Below, one piece after another: positions 36,547 to 46,021 of a stretch of DNA of 64,000 nt. The notes below the pieces were generated by a model. The model was given only the letters and a program-made list of their open reading frames with translations, made no database searches and had not been told where the DNA came from. This DNA is from Algihabitans albus. Lineage in GTDB: Bacteria > Pseudomonadota > Alphaproteobacteria > Kiloniellales > DSM-21159. Location: contig NZ_QXNY01000002.1 in the NCBI RefSeq assembly GCF_003572205.1, forward strand, positions 434,001 to 498,000, read 5' to 3'. Every line of letters begins with the position of its first letter. The stretch's first letter is position 1. Both the position numbers and the translations under genes were made by a program.

Positions 36547-37167
36547 CTAGGGGATCAAGGTCGCGGAGATCGCCGTCATCTCGAGGTCTTCAAGGCTGAG
36601 GGGCTGATAGAAGACGGCTGCCAGAATGTAAGCGACCCCGCAGGGCGGTTCGCCGGCCGGAGAAGACGTGGCTGAAGAACGTGTGGCGGATGAACCGTCG
36701 ACCGGCGAACCGCTGGCGGTGGCCGATAGCGGCAGCATGATCCGCTCGGCCTCGAAAACCCGGTCGTTGGGAAAGACCATCGCACCACGCCGATACTTCG
36801 GCTGGCGATCGATCAAGATTTCGGACCACTGGTGCGACGTGTCCTTGCGGCGTACGAGCGGAAAGGTCTCGAAGATCGACAGACCGCGCAGGGACCGGCC
36901 GTAGCGTTCTTCGATTTCCTGTCCCGCGACGCGGATCTTCAAATCGCAGGGGTTCGAAAGCACCTCGATGAAGAGAACGTTGGCCAGGAGCGCCCCGAGA
37001 TCGGCGGGATCGAAGGCGTGACGCGGCATCAGACCGTCCTTTCCGGTTTGATGCGACCAGTAGCCGTAGAGGCGTTGGACCGGCGGACTCGGCACCTGCC
37101 CGACCCGAAGCAGGGTCGAGCGGCCGGTTTCCAAGCCGTACCGCCGGGTCCAGCCTGTTGAACTCAC
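36547..37167 (-). CDS. PAS-domain protein (PAS_5-type)
   Basis: The 206-residue protein carries one PAS-like domain of the alphaproteobacterial PAS_5 group. Its core is LYGYWSHQTGKDGLMPRHAFDPADLGALLANVLFIEVL (about residues 33-70), followed by KIRVAGQEIEERYGRSLRGLSIFE. No output domain, transmembrane segment or signal is seen. Its ligand and role are unknown. The GTG at 37167 gives the longest frame; translation could start slightly later because the conserved part begins near residue 30. Confidence 0.75.
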   Translation of the reverse strand: MSSTGWTRRYGLETGRSTLLRVGQVPSPPVQRLYGYWSHQTGKDGLMPRHAFDPADLGALLANVLFIEVLSNPCDLKIRVAGQEIEERYGRSLRGLSIFETFPLVRRKDTSHQWSEILIDRQPKYRRGAMVFPNDRVFEAERIMLPLSATASGSPVDGSSATRSSATSSPAGEPPCGVAYILAAVFYQPLSLEDLEMTAISATLIP

Positions 37168-37300
37168 CTGGTCGGGACCTGCATTGGAAACAAGCCACCC
37201 TGCGAAAACGAGCGACCCGGCCCGCTCTTAAACATCGGCACCTGCTGGCCTCCGGTGCCGGCACCAAGAGATTCGTAAACGCCAAACAGCGACACGACGG

Positions 37301-37684
37301 TCAGCGCGGCACATCGATGGTCAGTTCCGCACCCCCAAACCCGTGCTCGGAATCCCGTGCCCGAACGATGACCCGATCGATCCCGACCGGGATCTCCAAA
37401 TCTCGGAGAGATCGGGTGAAGGGCTGCTCTTCAACGTGAGGGTGGTGCAGCGTACGCGCGCCCAGCAAGTCGCCATTGGGGCTCAGGACCTCCCAGAGGT
37501 CGGCGTAGTGATCCCATCCGGTATCGGCGTGGCGGACGGTGACTTCGGCCGTATAACGGCCATCGCCCTGAAGCGACAGCCGAGCGGCAACGACATCGGC
37601 TTCCCCCGCCCAAACGGGCGAAAGACCGCCTGTGCCAAGCAAAACCGTAAGTGTCGCAACAATCGCCGAAGCTTTGATAGCCAT
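37301..37684 (-). CDS. Exported protein of unknown function
   Basis: The 127-residue protein has a clear Sec signal (IVATLTVLLGTGGL, cleavage after VWA near residue 26). The small mature domain has beta-strand character (GRYTAEVTVRHADTGWDHYADLWEVLSPNGDLLGARTLHHPH). The pattern resembles small periplasmic immunoglobulin-like domains, but I cannot name a family. The stop is 133 bases beyond the next gene's start, and no operon partner is obvious. Confidence 0.7.
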   Translation of the reverse strand: MAIKASAIVATLTVLLGTGGLSPVWAGEADVVAARLSLQGDGRYTAEVTVRHADTGWDHYADLWEVLSPNGDLLGARTLHHPHVEEQPFTRSLRDLEIPVGIDRVIVRARDSEHGFGGAELTIDVPR

Positions 37685-37774
37685 GGCCTGAGAGTGCCGA
37701 AGATCGCCGCTCCAGGCTAGAGTGTAAAAGATGGCTTGCCGACTATAACGCGATCGGACCTGACGAGATTCTGC

Positions 37775-38647
37775 CTAAGCCGCTTCGGCCGGCGCGTTGT
37801 TGAGTGCCTCTTCCAGATCGTAGAAGCTCGGCTGGATCTTTGTCGGCACGTTGCCGCGACCGATTTCGACTGCAACCTGGGCGGCATGACCATGTAGGTT
37901 GGCCGTAATGGTGTCGCGAATGATCATGTAGAACTGCATATCCTCGTCGATGATCTGCTGCAGTCGTCCGGCCATCGGTGCGACCAGGCCGTAGGACAGG
38001 AAGACGCCCAGGAAGGTGCCGACCAGTGCGCCGCCGATCATCTTACCGAGAACCTCCACCGGCTGGTCGATCGAGGCCATGGTCTTGATGACGCCGAGAA
38101 CGGCCGCGACGATCCCGAGCGCAGGCAGGCCGTCTGCCATGGTCTGCAGCGCATGGGCAGGTTTGCCGGCTTCGTGATGAAGCTTCTCGATCTGCTTCTC
38201 CATGTACTCTTCGATCTGATGCGGATCGTCGAGGTTCATGGTGACCATACGTAGCGTATCGCAGATCATGGCACAGGTGATCTTGTCGGCCACAATCTTG
38301 GGATAGGACGAGAAAATGGGGCTCTCGTTCGGCGCCTCGATATGTGGCTCCAGACCGACAGCGCCCTTGGTTTTTATCACCTTGATCAAGCCGTACATCA
38401 GGCACAGAAGATCGCGGTAGTCGTCGCGAGACCAGCGCGGTCCCTTGAAGACGCGCCCCAAGCCGCCGAGCGACTTCTTCAGGGTTTCGGCGGAGTTGGC
38501 GATCAGGAAAGCGCCGACCGCGGCGCCGCCGATCATCATCATCTCGAAGGGCAAGGCGTAGATAATGATGCCCATCTTGCCGCCGGCGAGCGTGTAGCCG
38601 CCGAACACCATGATGAAAACTATGGCCACACCGCCAATCGAAAGCAT
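37775..38647 (-). CDS. motA: Flagellar motor stator protein MotA
   Basis: MotA forms the H+ channel of the flagellar stator with MotB and pushes on FliG. The 290-residue protein has four membrane helices: two near residues 1-50, and two near 170-220 with the conserved prolines (DGLPALGIVAAVLGVI). Between them is a cytoplasmic loop with the charged residues (KGPRWSRDDYRDLLCLMYGLIK) that contact FliG. The ATG at 38647 is preferred, with GAGG upstream. No motB is adjacent in the window, which is unusual for many bacteria but common in some alphaproteobacteria. Confidence 0.95.
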   Translation of the reverse strand: MLSIGGVAIVFIMVFGGYTLAGGKMGIIIYALPFEMMMIGGAAVGAFLIANSAETLKKSLGGLGRVFKGPRWSRDDYRDLLCLMYGLIKVIKTKGAVGLEPHIEAPNESPIFSSYPKIVADKITCAMICDTLRMVTMNLDDPHQIEEYMEKQIEKLHHEAGKPAHALQTMADGLPALGIVAAVLGVIKTMASIDQPVEVLGKMIGGALVGTFLGVFLSYGLVAPMAGRLQQIIDEDMQFYMIIRDTITANLHGHAAQVAVEIGRGNVPTKIQPSFYDLEEALNNAPAEAA

Positions 38648-38737
38648 GGATGCCTCACCCAGTAGATAGCCGACACCGTCAGGGTATTGCGGCTTCCGCA
38701 AAACCTGCACAGCGCGTGTCAGAATGCGGCACTGGGT

Positions 38738-38752
38738 TTAAAGAGGGCTTAA
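38738..38752 (-). promoter_or_regulatory. CtrA-type site upstream of motA
   Basis: TTAAGCCCTCTTTAA (minus strand) matches the full CtrA recognition pattern TTAA-N7-TTAA, 91 bp before the motA start. CtrA activates flagellar genes in many alphaproteobacteria. The assignment is by consensus only. Confidence 0.5.
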
Positions 38753-38876
38753 TCGACGTCCCGAACAACCTGGGATTGTCTAGTGAAATCAGCGGTCTGC
38801 TTCTCATACCGCCTATCCGGGCAGCGTGCTTTCACAGAACGGCTGTGGCGGGTGAAAAGAAGACCGGCAGCGCCGG

Positions 38877-39272
38877 CTAGACCTCCGGAATCGACCGCTT
38901 TCCGCCCGTTTCGTCGATCGCGACATAGACGAAGATCCCTTCCGTAACCTTGACCCGCTCCTGCACGATCCGACGCTCGGCCCAGGTCTCAACGCGCACC
39001 GTCATGGAGGTGCGTCCGACCGTGACCAAGTCGGCATAGCAGCTGACCAGGTCGCCCACGAACACCGGCTTGTGGAACCGCATGGCTTCCACGGCCACGG
39101 TCGCGACGCGACCCTGAGCGCGGCGCACCGCCGGCACGGCGCCGGCCAGGTCCATCTGCGCCATCACCCATCCGCCGAAGATGTCACCGTTCGGATTGGC
39201 ATCGCCCGGCATGGCGACGGTTTTCAGCGCCGGCTCGCCATCGGGCGGGCCACCATCGCCTCTGTTCTTCAT
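38877..39272 (-). CDS. Acyl-CoA thioesterase, YciA-like hotdog protein
   Basis: The 131-residue protein is a hotdog-fold thioesterase that hydrolyses acyl-CoA. The active-site stretch NPNGDIFGGWVMAQMDLAGAV carries the catalytic Asp pattern of the YciA/BACH family, and FHKPVFVGDLVSCYADLVTVGRTSM forms the central helix and sheet. The ATG at 39272 is chosen because GAGGAG lies at ribosome-binding distance; a TTG four codons upstream is the alternative. Divergent from parE. Confidence 0.92.
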   Translation of the reverse strand: MKNRGDGGPPDGEPALKTVAMPGDANPNGDIFGGWVMAQMDLAGAVPAVRRAQGRVATVAVEAMRFHKPVFVGDLVSCYADLVTVGRTSMTVRVETWAERRIVQERVKVTEGIFVYVAIDETGGKRSIPEV

Positions 39273-39369
39273 CTCGCTCCTCAATCATCCACAAGATATC
39301 GTGGCTCTCGGGCTGGAAGCTACCGCATCTGCTTGAATGCGTCGCCCTCCGATTCCTATACTGCAAGCC

Positions 39370-41361
39370 ATGGCCGATCTCTTCCAAACCGCCCAGACGC
39401 AAGACAGCTACACCGCCGCCGATATCGAGGTCCTGGAGGGTCTGGAACCGGTACGCCGCCGGCCCGGCATGTACGTGGGCGGCACCGACGAGCGCGCGCT
39501 GCATCACCTGGTGGCCGAACTGCTCGACAATTCGATGGACGAGGCCGTCGCCGGGCATGCCAGCCGCATCGAACTCGAACTGGGGGGCGGCAACCAGGTC
39601 ACGGTGAGCGACAACGGCCGTGGCATTCCGATCGACCCGCATCCGAAGTTCAAAGACAAGTCGGCGTTGGAGGTCATTCTCACGACTCTGCATTCTGGCG
39701 CCAAGTTCAGCCAGAAGGCCTACGAGACTTCGGGCGGACTGCACGGCGTCGGCCTGTCGGTCGTCAATGCTCTGGCCGAGGAGTTGCAGGTCGAGGTCGC
39801 CCGCGACCGAAAGCTCTGGCGCCAGGTCTTCCGGAAGGGCACCCCGCAGACCCGGCTCGAGAACGTCGGCGGCGCGCCGAATCGTCGAGGCACGACCATC
39901 AGCTTTCTGCCGGATCCGACGATCTTCGGGGCGAACGCGCAGTTCTCGCCGGCACGCCTCTACAAAATGGCGCGGTCCAAGGCCTACCTCTACCGCGGTG
40001 TGGAAATCCGCTGGAAATGCGCAGCGGACCTGATCGCCGAGGGCGACAGCACACCGACGGAGGCCACCCTTCACTTTCCGGACGGTCTAAAGGATTTCCT
40101 GACCGCCAGTCTCGGTAAGCGCAAGACTTTCGTTCCGGAGCCCTTCGCAGGCGAAGCGCAGTTCCCGGACGGTCAGGGACGAGTCGAATGGGCCGTCGCC
40201 TGGCCGGCCGACGAAGAGGGTTTCGCTTCCAGCTACTGCAACACCGTCCCGACGCCGGAAGGCGGCACCCACGAACAGGGGCTGCGATCCGCTCTGCTGC
40301 GCGGCGCCAAGGCTTACGGCGAGCTGATCGGCATAAAGAAAACCGGCCAACTCACCGCCGAGGACGTCTTGGGCGGCGCCTTCCAACTGCTCTCGCTCTT
40401 CATCCGCGAGCCGCAGTTCCAAGGTCAGACCAAGGAGAAGCTCGCCACGGCCGAGGCCACACGCCTGGTCGAGAACGTGGTTAAGGATCATTTCGAGCAT
40501 TGGCTCTCGGCCCGGCCGGACGAAGCGCGGCGGCTGCTCGAGCGTTTCGTCGAGCGCGCCGAGGAGCGTCTGCGCCGACGGCAGGAACGCGAGCTGAAGC
40601 GCCAGACGGCGACCCGCAAACTGCGCCTGCCCGGTAAGTTGACGGACTGCAGCCGCACCACGGCGGAAGGCACCGAAGTCTTCCTGGTGGAGGGCGATTC
40701 GGCCGGGGGATCGGCCAAGCAGGCGCGTGCGCGCGAGACTCAAGCCGTGCTGCCTTTGCGCGGTAAGATTCTCAACGTCGCCAGCGCCTCGGCCGACAAG
40801 TTGAAAGCCAATCAGGAAATCAACGACATTCAGTTGGCGCTCGGTTGCGGCACGCGCGCCCACTTCGATCTCGACAAGCTGCGCTACGAGCGGGTCGTTA
40901 TCATGACCGACGCCGATGTCGACGGCGCCCATATCGCAAGCCTGCTCATCACCTTCTTCTTTCAGGAAATGCCGGACCTGGTCGCGGCCGGACGGCTCTA
41001 CCTGGCACAGCCGCCGCTCTACCGTCTGACAGCCGGCGGAGTGACCCGCTACGCCCGCGACGACGCCCATCGGGAGGAACTGCTGGCCAGCGACTTCAAG
41101 GGCAAGTCGAAGGTGGAGGTCAGTCGCTTCAAGGGCCTCGGCGAAATGCCGGCGGTGCAGTTGCGCGAGACGACGATGAGCCCCAAAACCCGCACGCTGC
41201 TGCGCGTGGTGGTGAACGACGCCACCGACCCCGATCCGCTTGGCGAAGAACGACTGGCGCGCGAGCGGGTCGACCATTTGATGGGCCGCAAGCCGGAACT
41301 GCGTTTCGCCTTCATTCAGGAGAACGCGCGCTTCGTGACGGCGGACGAATTGGACGTCTGA
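39370..41361 (+). CDS. parE: DNA topoisomerase IV subunit B
   Basis: ParE is the ATPase subunit of topoisomerase IV, which decatenates daughter chromosomes. The 663-residue protein has the GHKL ATPase domain (RRRPGMYVGGTDERALHHLVAELLDNSMDEAVAG), the transducer domain, and the TOPRIM domain with LVEGDSAGGSAKQARARETQ and MTDADVDGAHIASLL. The DPLGEERL and LMGRKPE C-terminus is typical. It is ParE rather than GyrB because it lacks the long GyrB insert and ends soon after TOPRIM. The ATG at 39370 gives the expected N-terminus MADLFQ. Confidence 0.96.
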   Translation: MADLFQTAQTQDSYTAADIEVLEGLEPVRRRPGMYVGGTDERALHHLVAELLDNSMDEAVAGHASRIELELGGGNQVTVSDNGRGIPIDPHPKFKDKSALEVILTTLHSGAKFSQKAYETSGGLHGVGLSVVNALAEELQVEVARDRKLWRQVFRKGTPQTRLENVGGAPNRRGTTISFLPDPTIFGANAQFSPARLYKMARSKAYLYRGVEIRWKCAADLIAEGDSTPTEATLHFPDGLKDFLTASLGKRKTFVPEPFAGEAQFPDGQGRVEWAVAWPADEEGFASSYCNTVPTPEGGTHEQGLRSALLRGAKAYGELIGIKKTGQLTAEDVLGGAFQLLSLFIREPQFQGQTKEKLATAEATRLVENVVKDHFEHWLSARPDEARRLLERFVERAEERLRRRQERELKRQTATRKLRLPGKLTDCSRTTAEGTEVFLVEGDSAGGSAKQARARETQAVLPLRGKILNVASASADKLKANQEINDIQLALGCGTRAHFDLDKLRYERVVIMTDADVDGAHIASLLITFFFQEMPDLVAAGRLYLAQPPLYRLTAGGVTRYARDDAHREELLASDFKGKSKVEVSRFKGLGEMPAVQLRETTMSPKTRTLLRVVVNDATDPDPLGEERLARERVDHLMGRKPELRFAFIQENARFVTADELDV

Positions 41362-41482
41362 CCTGCAACGCCGCAGAGCGTTCGCCCATCGATGTGACGA
41401 CGCTCATAGCCTGAGCGTGGTTAAGATCCGACGATAGCTGCGTACTACTTGGCGTGAACGCCGCAGGAGTCGGAGAAAGTCG

Positions 41483-42085
41483 ATGAAGAAAACAGCACTC
41501 GGCAGCCTTTTGGCGGCATCGCTCGGAGGGCTCTTGGCGGCCTGCGCGCCAGGCGGTGCGATCGGTCCCGGCGGTGTCGTTATCAACCAACAGTACGTGG
41601 GATCGAGCTACGACCCCTCCGACCTCGGGTTTGCCCAGAGCCGCGGCGGTGTCCTGTTGCAACTCGGCGGTCAGCCTTTTGCGGGAGACAGGACCGAGTT
41701 CGCCGAGCAGGTCGGCACGCTCTTCGAAGGGAGCCACTTCGGACCGCCGGTGGATTTCATCGTCGCACCGCCCGAGGATTTCCGGAGCTCCTACCGCGTG
41801 GTGACCGTGTTCGACGCGCCCGGCGCGACCTCGGCGCCGCAGCTCTGCCGCAGCGGCGAACCGCCGGCCGTAGAGGCAAACGGTGCCGATGGGCTGCGGA
41901 TCATGGCCGCCTATTGCGTCGGCAGCGACCGCGTGACCTCCGCCGTCGCCAACGTCGGTCCCGTAACGGGGGTGGACGATCCCGCCTTCACCGCCACGAT
42001 CCGCGCCCTGGGGCTTGCCCTTTTCCCGCCCGCCGGGGCCAACGACGAACTGCGCCGCAGCGGCGATTCCCGGCCGGGCGGCTAG
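41483..42085 (+). CDS. Putative lipoprotein of unknown function
   Basis: The 200-residue protein has a lipoprotein signal (SLLAASLGGLLAAC) whose Cys21 would be lipidated. The mature domain has a two-cysteine segment (APQLCRSG and MAAYCVGS) that may form a disulfide. The C-terminal region AFTATIRALGLALFPP is helix-like. I cannot name a family. Upstream of the ATG, GGAGAAAG is a usable ribosome-binding site. It follows parE by 121 bp. Confidence 0.75.
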   Translation: MKKTALGSLLAASLGGLLAACAPGGAIGPGGVVINQQYVGSSYDPSDLGFAQSRGGVLLQLGGQPFAGDRTEFAEQVGTLFEGSHFGPPVDFIVAPPEDFRSSYRVVTVFDAPGATSAPQLCRSGEPPAVEANGADGLRIMAAYCVGSDRVTSAVANVGPVTGVDDPAFTATIRALGLALFPPAGANDELRRSGDSRPGG

Positions 42086-42143
42086 ACCGGAGTGGGATCG
42101 GTCGGACTTGCCTTAAGAATCCGACGATTACGTTGGATCTGCT

Positions 42144-42845
42144 CTAGCTCCCGAGCCAACGGCGCAGGGCGGCGGTGGTTTCGTCCGGTCGCTCCAGGGT
42201 CGTGAGATGACCGCAGTGCTCCAGGACATCCAGACGCGCGTCCGGAATACCCGCGGCCAATTCCATGGCCATGGCCGGAGGCGTCAGCGCGTCTTGCCGG
42301 CCGACCGCCACGAGCGTCGGCACGCGGATCGTTGGCAGAAGCGGCCGCATGTCGTCGCGCCGCATGATCGCCCTTTGCTGGCGGATGAAGCCGGCACGGC
42401 CGACGGTTTCGGCCATCGCGTAGATGACGGAGGTCAGGGCCTCGTCTTGCAGCCTGTCCTGGTGGATCAGGCGTGGCAAAAGCTGTCGTGTCACGCCCTT
42501 GAACTGGCCGCGGTCGGCCAACGCCAGGAGATCCCCGCGACGCTGCCGGTCCTCCGCCGTATCGGCGGTCGCCCGCGTGTTCAGCAGCGCCAGGCGAGTC
42601 ACCCGCTCGGGTGCGGTCCGGAACATCTCAAGCGCCACGTAGCCGCCCATCGAGAGGCCGGCCAGAGCGAAGCGCTCCGGCAGGTCAGCGAGGCAACGTC
42701 GGGCCATGGCCGCAATAGAGTCGTCTCGGGTCAGGTCCGCGACCCTGGGTTCGGCGAAATCGGCCAAACCTTCGATTTGCGGTCTCCAGAGTGCGGCGTC
42801 GCAAAGCAATCCGGGCAGCAGTGCGAGAACGGGCCTGTCGCTCAC
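42144..42845 (-). CDS. Alpha/beta hydrolase
   Basis: The 233-residue protein has an alpha/beta hydrolase fold. The oxyanion region is LLPGLLCDAALW, the nucleophile elbow is LAGLSMGGYVALE (Ser near residue 84), and the acid Asp (VGRQDALTPP) and His (LEHCGHLTTLERPD) are at the right places. It resembles esterase/3-oxoadipate enol-lactonase-like proteins; substrate unknown. Start is a GTG at 42845. Confidence 0.85.
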   Translation of the reverse strand: MSDRPVLALLPGLLCDAALWRPQIEGLADFAEPRVADLTRDDSIAAMARRCLADLPERFALAGLSMGGYVALEMFRTAPERVTRLALLNTRATADTAEDRQRRGDLLALADRGQFKGVTRQLLPRLIHQDRLQDEALTSVIYAMAETVGRAGFIRQQRAIMRRDDMRPLLPTIRVPTLVAVGRQDALTPPAMAMELAAGIPDARLDVLEHCGHLTTLERPDETTAALRRWLGS

Positions 42846-42912
42846 GTCGTTGGTTTTCCTCCGGATGACCTTACGAGGAGTTGGAGTACGCTGGGTTCAA
42901 GCAGGTGCTGCC

Positions 42913-43512
42913 TTAGTGGCCGCTATCCCTGATACGGGCGATCAAGGACCGGAAGGCTGAGTTGTCGGAGTCCCCCAGCCACTCGAAGACCGCCGATTCC
43001 GCCGGCAGGGGCATGACGCCCGCCATGGCCAGGCGCTGGAGCGCAAGCTGGCGATTGGCGTCCCGTCGGCTGCCGATGCCATCTGCCAGGATAAAGGTTT
43101 CAATTCCGGCTGCGGCGAAGTCGAGGGCGGTCTGTAGGACACAGACATGAGCTTCCATGCCGCAGATCAGCACCTGGCGGCGGCCCAGTGCGAACCAGCG
43201 CTCGGCAAAACGCGCTTCGCGCAGGCAGGAGAAATGAGTCTTTGCGATGCGCAAGCTCTCGGGCAGCCGTGCCGACAGGTCCGGAACCGTGGGCCCAAGA
43301 CCCTGGGGATATTGCTCGCTGGCGAGAACGGGCACCTGCAGCGCCAGGGCGGCCTCCAGAACCAAACCGATGCGCTCGAGTGCGGCCGCGCCTCCGGCGA
43401 TGGCGGGAGCAAGCTTTTCCTGCACGTCGACCACCAGCAGCGCCGAGGACTCGGCAGCCAGAAGCGAAGTTGACGGGGACGACGGCTGAGCGGCGGGTCT
43501 CGATGAGGGCAT
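42913..43512 (-). CDS. Isochorismatase-family cysteine hydrolase
   Basis: The 199-residue protein belongs to the isochorismatase-like fold. The catalytic Asp is in LLVVDVQEKL, the Lys is in RIAKTHFSCL, and the nucleophilic Cys is in LICGMEAHVCVLQTALD with the cis-peptide region before it. Members hydrolyse nicotinamide, isochorismate or ureido compounds; this sequence does not decide which. The ATG at 43512 is preferred to a longer frame. It follows 67 bp after the neighbouring hydrolase start, same strand. Confidence 0.88.
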   Translation of the reverse strand: MPSSRPAAQPSSPSTSLLAAESSALLVVDVQEKLAPAIAGGAAALERIGLVLEAALALQVPVLASEQYPQGLGPTVPDLSARLPESLRIAKTHFSCLREARFAERWFALGRRQVLICGMEAHVCVLQTALDFAAAGIETFILADGIGSRRDANRQLALQRLAMAGVMPLPAESAVFEWLGDSDNSAFRSLIARIRDSGH

Positions 43513-43796
43513 GCTGATCAATGTATTACAGCGTAAGGCTACGAGTAACCGCGACAATAACGATCGTTCCAGCAGCGGCCAAGACGCGCAACACTATGTC
43601 GAAGAGCGGTAAGAGTGAGCCATCGTTGGGGCGGTTTCATGCAGGTTATGTTGACTTTTGTCATTGAATCCGAGACAACGGTGGCCATCTGGGGGTCAAA
43701 GAGCCGCTTTGGTTCTGAGATCGCGGAAAACTTGGCCTAGGCCAGACGCCGATCCACAGCTCCCTTACATCTTACGAAGAAGAAACGATTTCACGC

Positions 43797-45437
43797 ATGA
43801 CCTTCGAAGAGCTCGGACTGAGCCCAGAGGTGTTGCGCGCCGTTGCCGAGGCCGGCTACGAGACGCCTACGCCTATTCAAGAAACCGCGATTCCTTACGT
43901 GCTGATGGGCCGTGACGTCATGGGCGTCGCGCAGACCGGAACCGGCAAGACCGCCTCCTTCACCTTACCGATGATCGATATCCTGGCGAGCGGCCGTGCC
44001 AAGGCGCGGATGCCGCGCTCGCTCATCCTGGAGCCGACACGTGAGCTGGCCGCCCAGGTGGGCGAGAATTTCGAGAAGTACGGAAAGTACACGCGCCTGA
44101 CTCACGCCTTGCTGATCGGCGGCGGATCTTTCAAGGATCAACAGGCTCTGCTGGAGCGCGGCGTTGATGTTCTGATCGCCACGCCCGGCCGCCTGCTCGA
44201 CCTCTTCGAGCGCGGCAACATCCTGCTGGCCGACACCAAGACGCTGGTGATCGACGAAGCGGACCGGATGCTCGATATGGGCTTCATCCCGGACGTCGAG
44301 CGCATCGTGAAGCTCTTGCCGCCGCTCCGGCAGACGCTCTTCTTCTCCGCCACCATGGCGCCCGAGATCCGCAAGCTGACCGAAGCCTTCCTGATGAACC
44401 CGAAGGAGATCAGGGTGGCTCCGCCGGCTTCGCCGGCAGCCAACGTGACGCAACGCCTGGTGCGATGCGGTTCAGAGCCCAAGCACAAGCGGGCCGCCCT
44501 GCGCGATCTGATCGACCGGGCCGGCGACGGCTTGGGTAGCGGTCTGATCTTCTGCAACCGCAAGCGCGACGTCGGTATCGTCTACCGTTCGCTTCAGCGC
44601 CACGGCTACGACGCGGCCGAGCTTCACGGCGACATGGCGCAGCCGGCGCGCATGGAGACCCTGGATCGCTTCAAGAAGGGCGAAATTCGCTTGCTGGTCT
44701 GCTCCGACGTGGCGGCGCGCGGCCTGGACATTCCCAAGGTCAGCCATGTCTTCAACTTCGACGTGCCCAGCAATGCGGAGGACTACGTTCACCGGATCGG
44801 CCGCACGGGCCGCGCAGGCCGCAGCGGCGAAGCCTTTACCCTCGTAACCCGTCTTGACTTCAAACTTCTATCCGCGATCGAAAAACTGATCGGGAGCAAG
44901 ATTTTGGATGAAGAGGCGGGCGAGGCAGAACCTGGCCAAGTAGCCGCGCGCGAAAGCGAGACGCCTGTTGCGGAAACAGGCCCGGCCGAGACGGGCGCCG
45001 CCGAGGAAACGACGGTCGATGCCGCTCCCGCCGAAGAACGCAGCAGCCGCCGGAGCGGACGCCGCCGCGGCGGACGCGGACGCCGTAAGACCGGCAGCGC
45101 CGATGCGCCAAGCGTAGCGGCGGAGACCATTGAGGCCGTGGAGGCAGCGTCCGGGGATCAGGCCAATTCCGGCGCGCTCAATGCCGCCGCTCAGCGCTCG
45201 GCCGAAGCCGGCGCTCAACGGGCACGCCGCCGTCGCGGCGACGCCGCCCCTAGCGACGAAGCAGGTCAGGGACGCCAAGGCGAGTCTCCCCGCCGGCCCG
45301 AGCCGGCGACGGAGAACAGGGCCGAGACGGCACGTCCGGAAACACGAACTTTACCGCCCGAGGCCAGAGACACGGCCTTTGGTGCCGACATACCGGCCTT
45401 CCTGCTCAAGCGCGTTCCGCTGACCGCCAGCAGCTGA
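43797..45437 (+). CDS. rhlE: DEAD-box RNA helicase, RhlE-like
   Basis: The 546-residue protein unwinds structured RNA using ATP. The core (about 1-375) has the Q motif (FEELGLSPEVLRAVAEAGYETPTPIQ), Walker A AQTGTGKT, PTRELAAQ, VIDEADRMLDMGF, SAT, and HRIGRTGRAGR. After residue 380 there is a long low-complexity tail rich in Ala, Glu and Arg (RRSGRRRGGRGRRKTG), likely an RNA-binding disordered region. A 239-base upstream region could be a long leader, as is common for cold-induced helicases; no promoter was located. Confidence 0.95.
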   Translation: MTFEELGLSPEVLRAVAEAGYETPTPIQETAIPYVLMGRDVMGVAQTGTGKTASFTLPMIDILASGRAKARMPRSLILEPTRELAAQVGENFEKYGKYTRLTHALLIGGGSFKDQQALLERGVDVLIATPGRLLDLFERGNILLADTKTLVIDEADRMLDMGFIPDVERIVKLLPPLRQTLFFSATMAPEIRKLTEAFLMNPKEIRVAPPASPAANVTQRLVRCGSEPKHKRAALRDLIDRAGDGLGSGLIFCNRKRDVGIVYRSLQRHGYDAAELHGDMAQPARMETLDRFKKGEIRLLVCSDVAARGLDIPKVSHVFNFDVPSNAEDYVHRIGRTGRAGRSGEAFTLVTRLDFKLLSAIEKLIGSKILDEEAGEAEPGQVAARESETPVAETGPAETGAAEETTVDAAPAEERSSRRSGRRRGGRGRRKTGSADAPSVAAETIEAVEAASGDQANSGALNAAAQRSAEAGAQRARRRRGDAAPSDEAGQGRQGESPRRPEPATENRAETARPETRTLPPEARDTAFGADIPAFLLKRVPLTASS

Positions 45438-45539
45438 GAACGGACGGCGGCTCCGTTCCTCGGCCATGGCGGCCCTGGAGCCGAGCACAGACGTGCAATC
45501 GCGATTCCACACGCTCACATCCTGCTTTAGGCTGCCGCG

Positions 45540-45782
45540 ATGCAGACGATCTTCATTCAAATCAAATGCGAGCTCGGGCGCGCGTACGAAGTCGCGGACG
45601 CCCTGGTGCAGGGCGTCGAGCAGGTCTCCGAGGTTCACTCGACCTCCGGCCAATACGACCTGCTGGTCAAATGCTACCTGCCCAGCGATCTGGACATCGG
45701 TCATTTCGTCAATGAGTCGGTTCAGCGCCTGCCCGGCATCAAAGACACCTTCACCCTGATCGCCTTCAAAGCCTTCGCCTGA
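45540..45782 (+). CDS. Stand-alone RAM domain (Lrp/AsnC ligand-binding) protein
   Basis: The 80-residue protein is a lone RAM/AsnC_trans_reg domain with the pattern GRAYEVADALVQGVEQVSEVHSTSGQYDLLVKCYLPS. It lacks the HTH of Lrp proteins. Such SraA-like proteins bind amino acids and can modulate Lrp-type regulators, but the role here is inferred only. The ATG lies 103 bp after the helicase gene. Confidence 0.85.
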   Translation: MQTIFIQIKCELGRAYEVADALVQGVEQVSEVHSTSGQYDLLVKCYLPSDLDIGHFVNESVQRLPGIKDTFTLIAFKAFA

Positions 45783-46021
45783 AGCGTCACTCCGGCACTC
45801 TCATAGTGAGCGCGACTGCGGCCTGCGGAGCCCCCTGCCCGCATGGCCTGTGAGTGCCTTCATCGAGCGCACTCTTAACTTGTGTTGGCAGGAGGCTTCC
45901 TCCATAACCGTTTGGCGTTTGTTCTAAAATCCTTAGGACTCAAGGGTTTCTGGTAGGATAGTGAATCCCTTTACGGCAGCGCGGCAGAGCAAGCGCCGCG
46001 TTTGCGACTGCAGGAGGAAGA

